From Ailanthus altissimus (Eukaryota; Streptophyta; Magnoliopsida; Sapindales; Simaroubaceae), in the NCBI GenBank assembly GCA_946807835.1, contig OX327699.1, positions 7,929,001 to 7,993,000 on the forward strand: DNA of 64,000 bases, written 5' to 3'. Below the pieces are notes generated by a model. The model was not told the origin of the DNA. It saw nothing but the letters and a program-made list of their open reading frames with translations, and did no database searches. Positions 60,018-64,000 of this stretch are shown piece after piece; positions within the stretch are counted from its first letter, which is position 1; each line of letters begins with the position of its first letter. A program made the position numbers and the translations under genes.

Positions 60018-61102
60018 TGATGCGTTTGTTGTGTGATTTCTACAACACAAACTAACGCAAGTGCACGTTGTCGCAACAAGTAATATATGATGAGAAAAGT
60101 ATCGATCCCACGAAGAATGAGTTGTCTTTTCTAGTTTAAGTACTGAAATTGTGTCTTTCTACTCTTATCCAGAAAATGATTTAATGTATGAGATTAAACT
60201 ACTTAATTATCCAGAAAATGATTTACTTAATGTATGACTTAAGTAAAAGAATAACTTAATTATGATAAGTAATAAACTAAGTTCCCACAAGTTAAATTCA
60301 ATATGAGGCATCCTAGGATTACAAACTATCCCTTATTATGCAAATTAATTCAGTAGAATCTCTTTTAAGTATATTGTACTCAACTTGATATATTGACCAA
60401 AACACTTAACACATCACAAGCCTCTTTCGATGGTCAAGTGAATATATTCTATTCAATCAAATATCTATATTCCTATGATAAATAAATTGAATAAAATCTA
60501 TTAAGCACAAGTTTTATGAGTCTACATGCCATATGAGTATATGCCTATCTCATATGAAACTCATGTGTGTTACACTATGATCATGCATCAATATGCTTAA
60601 GACTTAATATGTAAATGCCTTTTTCAAGTTTATTTAAGTATTTCTAGATCAATTTAACTACTGGCCAAGTAATAAAATTGCATTAAACACAAGCATAATG
60701 AATATTCAAAAGCTAAATTAATACCATAAAAGAGATAAATATATTCAATCACATAATGAGTTCAAGGATGTAATCCTAGATTAATGAAATTAGCTCATCA
60801 TTAAACTACACATTCGTGAAGTTAATTCCATCAATACATACAAAATAAACGCCTTACAACAATTAAAAGATCAAAGCAAAGAAGAAGTCCCTGTCAAATA
60901 TCTTTGATGTTGAATCTTCCTTTCCTCCTCTTTGATTTCTCCAAACTTGAAATTTAGGTGTTTTTCTTTCTTATCTCTAGTTGCCTCCCCAAAATGTAAG
61001 TGTTTGGCAAATATATAGGTAAGAGCACAAAATTAGGGATGACTTAGGGTTACTTTTTGGACTTCTTAATTTTAAGCATCCTGTCAACTTTTACTGCCTA
61101 GG

Positions 61103-61124
61103 CCTCAATGCCGCGGCATTGAGG
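61103..61124. repeat. Perfect 22-bp palindrome in the N LTR
   Basis: CCTCAATGCCG followed by its exact reverse complement. A related motif, ATGCCCCGGCATTGC, follows at about 61180. Confidence 0.85.
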
Positions 61125-61204
61125 TGTTTGGTAGCTATTGCATGTAGTGCCCCACCTAATGCCCTGGCGCTCAACTGAATGCCCCGGCATTGCATTGTAG
61201 CAAG

Positions 61205-61412
61205 CAGTAGCATCCCTTTGTATTTTTATCTCTAATGCTCCCATTTACATCCAGTTTCTCACGTGATGTTCCAATTGTCTTTGAACCTAAAATTCATAAA
61301 GAACGTAACAGTAGCATCCCTTTGTATTTTTATCTCTAATGCTCCCATTTGCGTCCAGTTTCTCACGTGATGTTCCAATTGTCTTTGAACCTAAAATTCA
61401 TAAAGAACGTAC
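61205..61412. repeat. Tandem duplication, 104-bp unit, in the N LTR
   Basis: CAGTAGCATCCCTTTG... at 61205-61308 is repeated at 61309-61412 with two substitutions (TTTACATCC and TTTGCGTCC) and small changes at the end. Confidence 0.85.
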
Positions 61413-61494
61413 ACAAATACAAATTATTTGAGGTTAAATGAGCAAATATTAATCTTAGGAGTACCAAAATATTATATTAAAATATGTATTATCA

Positions 61495-61514
61495 AACTCC
61501 CCCAAACTTAAAAG
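61495..61514 (-). other. Polypurine tract, element N
   Basis: On the minus strand CTTTTAAGTTTGGGGGAGTT, a purine-rich run next to the LTR, as in Athila-like elements. Confidence 0.5.
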
Positions 61515-62737
61515 TTTTACTTGCCCTCAAGCAAAGACAAATCAAAAGCATTGCATGAAAAATGAAAGTACACTACTGGTTTAATAATGATCATCACTTG
61601 GTCTCAGAGTTTGCATTAATTTTATAAATCCAAAAACCTTTAAATACTATGATTAAACATATTTTAGCCGTCATGCATTTCTTACCTTACAAGTGATAAC
61701 TTGGTGCATATGTGTTGTTGCTATTGTCAGTTAAATGCACCCGGACTGGTTCATGCCTACAAGACAAGATGTGGTTCTCAATGGATTTTTGAATATACAC
61801 TCCATAGGCATGCCTTTTATATCACTCTCCACTAATGTAGGAACAAATATGATTAAGAATCAAATAAGACTTTATTAAGCTTGTAATGTATGGTTAGGGT
61901 AAAGGTAGGATAATGAGGATTCATTTTTGGCTCAAATCACACCATAAACATACATTGCCATTGAATCATCAAAACCTTCATCTCATTCCAAAGAACACCC
62001 CTAAACTTAATTTAAAACCTCCTTTGTTGCTTCAAATTTATTTATTTATTTATTTTTAAGCATTTCAAATTACTATGCCCTCAAACTTAGAATTTTTTAA
62101 CATTGTGGAACAAACACAAATATAACTTCTATGCCTATGGTGTGAGGGATGATAATGATGGAATATGTATTTATTTTAAGGTAGTATTATAGTTAACAAA
62201 GAAAGATGGTCGTTAGACTCAAAATAGGTGACTATGGATAAATATATATCAGTAGGCTCAAACGATCCAAACATGGCTTAAAATCACTTCCTTAATCATA
62301 TATGTCCTAGGATTTTGCCTCAAGAAATAATCAAACAAGTTCTAGAGTGTGTTTGAGACCGTTTTGTGTTCTTGTTGGGCATAAACTTTTTCTAGGTCAG
62401 CAACTCACTTAACAATCCAACTATGTGCTCAATGTGTTTTAAGTAATCACAAGTAAAATAAGACTCTCACATCAGATTATACAATTGCTAATGATGATAT
62501 TTATTGATTTCTAGGGCTTTATAGTTTATGCAATAGTTTTATCATTAACCTATACCCATATGTACATTTTTTTTAATTAACATAAACACATAAAATCAAA
62601 ACAGAACTATGTAAACACAGAGAAATAATGGGAAAGTGTTTCCATGCCCCCAAACTTACTATTAGACATGTCCTCATGGAAAAAAAAAACATAAAACAAA
62701 AAGCTTAAAAATACTCCCCTGAAATAGAATAAGGGCT
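61515..62737 (-). other. Element N non-coding internal region
   Basis: No coding sequence recognised. The region lies between the last open frame and the 3' LTR, where Athila-like elements often have long untranslated sequence. A (TTTA)n microsatellite lies near 62036-62056. Confidence 0.45.
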
Positions 62738-63871
62738 TTAGTTGTCATCTGTTGCTGTCGCATCTTTATCTTTGCTATTTCTGTCAGCATCTGCTTCTTC
62801 AGTGTCGATGCCTTCATTAGCATCATCATTAAACTCAGCTGGTGGTGACACAGCGAAAATTGGATGCTGTGAGAGTGAAGAAATATCTATTCCAAAATGG
62901 GCTGCCTGTATAGCAACCCACTGAGCACACCATTGTTGAAGAGCAATGAACTGCTGCTACTGTGCCTTTATCTGTCGCTCAATTTCATCCAACTAAGATC
63001 GTACTGCCTCCGGATTAGAAGAGGAAGACGCTTTCAAAGTTAGTTGCTTGGGTGCCCCGGATCTATGTCTACCTTGGCCAAAACGAGTGTGCACAATGGT
63101 AATCGTACTGGAGGTGATAGCTTGGCCAGGATGTAATATCTCCTCCGAAGGACTTCACTTGACTCCAATATGAGCACATAACGTTGTGATTAGAGAAGAG
63201 TAGTATAACCCGAGCTTGCTGCTTTCACTACAATGAAGAATGCTATTCTTGATAACACGTCCAACATTAATGGATTAGCCTATCATTATGGCATATAACA
63301 AGACGACACGTTGCTTGTTTGAACTGCTGAAATGTGTGACAGGCATTAGTCATGCCCCAATAAAATAATGCCATGTTTTCTCATCCTTGCCCATGTATTT
63401 TGCTGAAAAAGATATCGGAAGAGAACCACCCATTTGTCACTCCGCCTTTGCGGAGCATAACAGTCTAATGATTTCCTCATAATTCGACTCCCACAGCATC
63501 TTTTGAAAATCATCATCCCTGATTGATGGCGTTTTAAGGAATTAGTTGATGCTTTCATTGTCTATTGCAACCTGCTTACCTCTCACATATACTAGCAAAT
63601 TTGAATATTCCTGAATATTCGCATAGAATTCTTGCACAATTGACAGTACAGCCACTCTCGGCTGAGTGCACAATTTCTGCCATCCCCTAGATTCAATGAC
63701 TCTTGCTACATAGGGATAACTTCCCTCAAGAAGGTTAAAGCCTCTCTTAGGAATAGTCGACCGCTTCACAATTGATTAAGCATAACGTTCAGATGCTTCT
63801 AGGGAAATAGACTTGCTGCTGTCAAAACTAAGTGAGGCCATTTTGGTTCTTTTCATTTTCTTAGGAGCCAT
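62738..63871 (-). pseudogene. Putative plant transposon protein (PF20167-like), nonsense-riddled
   Basis: From ATG at 63871 (MAPKKMKRTKMASLSFDSSK) one frame runs 378 codons to the stop at 62738. Motifs: KRGFNLLEGSYPYVARVIES, VLSIVQEFYANIQEYSNLLV, VYVRGKQVAIDNESIN, WHYFIGA then LMPVTHFSSSNKQRVVLLY, SINVGRVIKNSI. These fit the domain called putative plant transposon protein, found with Athila-like retroelements; function unknown. An acidic tail ends it. Seven in-frame stops but no frameshift interrupt it (after RYA, ESIN, FIGA, IMIG, GVK, AVRS and IKAQ). Not functional as it stands. Confidence 0.65.
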
Positions 63872-64000
63872 CTTGCTAAGAATACTAATTTGCCAACCAA
63901 AACCCCTCTACCAATCTTCTTAATTTACACAAGTCCACACTTCAACCAATTTGGCTAAAAATTTCTACACTCATAAAATTATGAATTAAGTTTTCACAAT
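63872..64000 (-). other. Element N upstream sequence, runs out of the window
   Basis: 129 bases upstream of the relic ATG, no recognised motif. Confidence 0.4.

Larger units (their letters stand above)
60018..61494 (-). repeat. Element N 3' LTR (Athila-like)
   Basis: 1477 bp, TGATGCGTTTG to GTATTATCA on the plus strand, with a CTCCCCCAAACTTAAAAG tract just outside. It contains GTGCACGTTGTCGCAACAAG and AGTATCGATCCCACGAAG, which are typical of Athila-like LTRs. GTCAT at 60013-60017 may be the left target duplication; the other end is outside the window. It entered element M. Confidence 0.65.

Noticed and set aside
1..64000. CRISPR arrays, rRNA, bacterial operons, complete tRNA genes
   Set aside because: None visible; the direct repeats found are LTRs, tandem duplications or transposon subterminal repeats.

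Overview
The window reads as repeat-rich plant nuclear DNA, most likely eudicot and heterochromatic, possibly pericentromeric. It is AT-rich and holds plant-type Ty3/gypsy, Ty1/copia, CACTA, Mutator-MITE and LINE remains. I could support no ordinary single-copy host gene. The only host-gene sequence I recognise is a fragment resembling the first exon of the microtubule protein CLASP, captured inside a CACTA transposon. All boundaries, target-site duplications (TSDs) and identities were read by eye.

Layout. 1-7841: broken pieces of related gypsy elements (E, F, G, H, I) plus a 70-bp sliver of an Athila-like protease. 7842-14033: element A (+), a decayed full-length gypsy element with both LTRs. 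14034-17118: no recognised gene, apart from one unrecognised protein-like stretch. 17119-42280: one gypsy element K (-) with TSD GCATT, swollen to 25 kb by insertions. Inside K lie L (38166-40719, a 2.55-kb solo LTR) and J1 (17271-36644, a TGTTGG...CCAACA repeat). J1 holds a CACTA transposon (31023-35620) and gypsy element B (17998-30411). B's 5' LTR holds C (about 23523-29722), which has an uninterrupted 1542-codon gag-pol and LTRs differing at one site. 42281-59040: a tandem AT-rich repeat, a tRNA-SINE-like stretch, two more J copies, a copia relic, a LINE tail, a plant gypsy-type transposon relic with coiled coils, a solo LTR of the K family, and a MITE whose empty site is also in the window. 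59041-64000: a K-family LTR with an integrase tail (M), entered by a large Athila-like element N that runs off the right edge.

A, B and C are one family. They lack a classical chromodomain. Instead the integrase tail ends with a [10 protein letters not shown] motif encoded inside the 3' LTR, as described for the CRM (centromeric retrotransposon) clade. The K-family LTRs carry a diverged version of the same motif. C is the only element here with an intact coding frame. The TSDs give a relative order of insertion: K, then J1, then B, then C, with the CACTA element after J1 and L after K.
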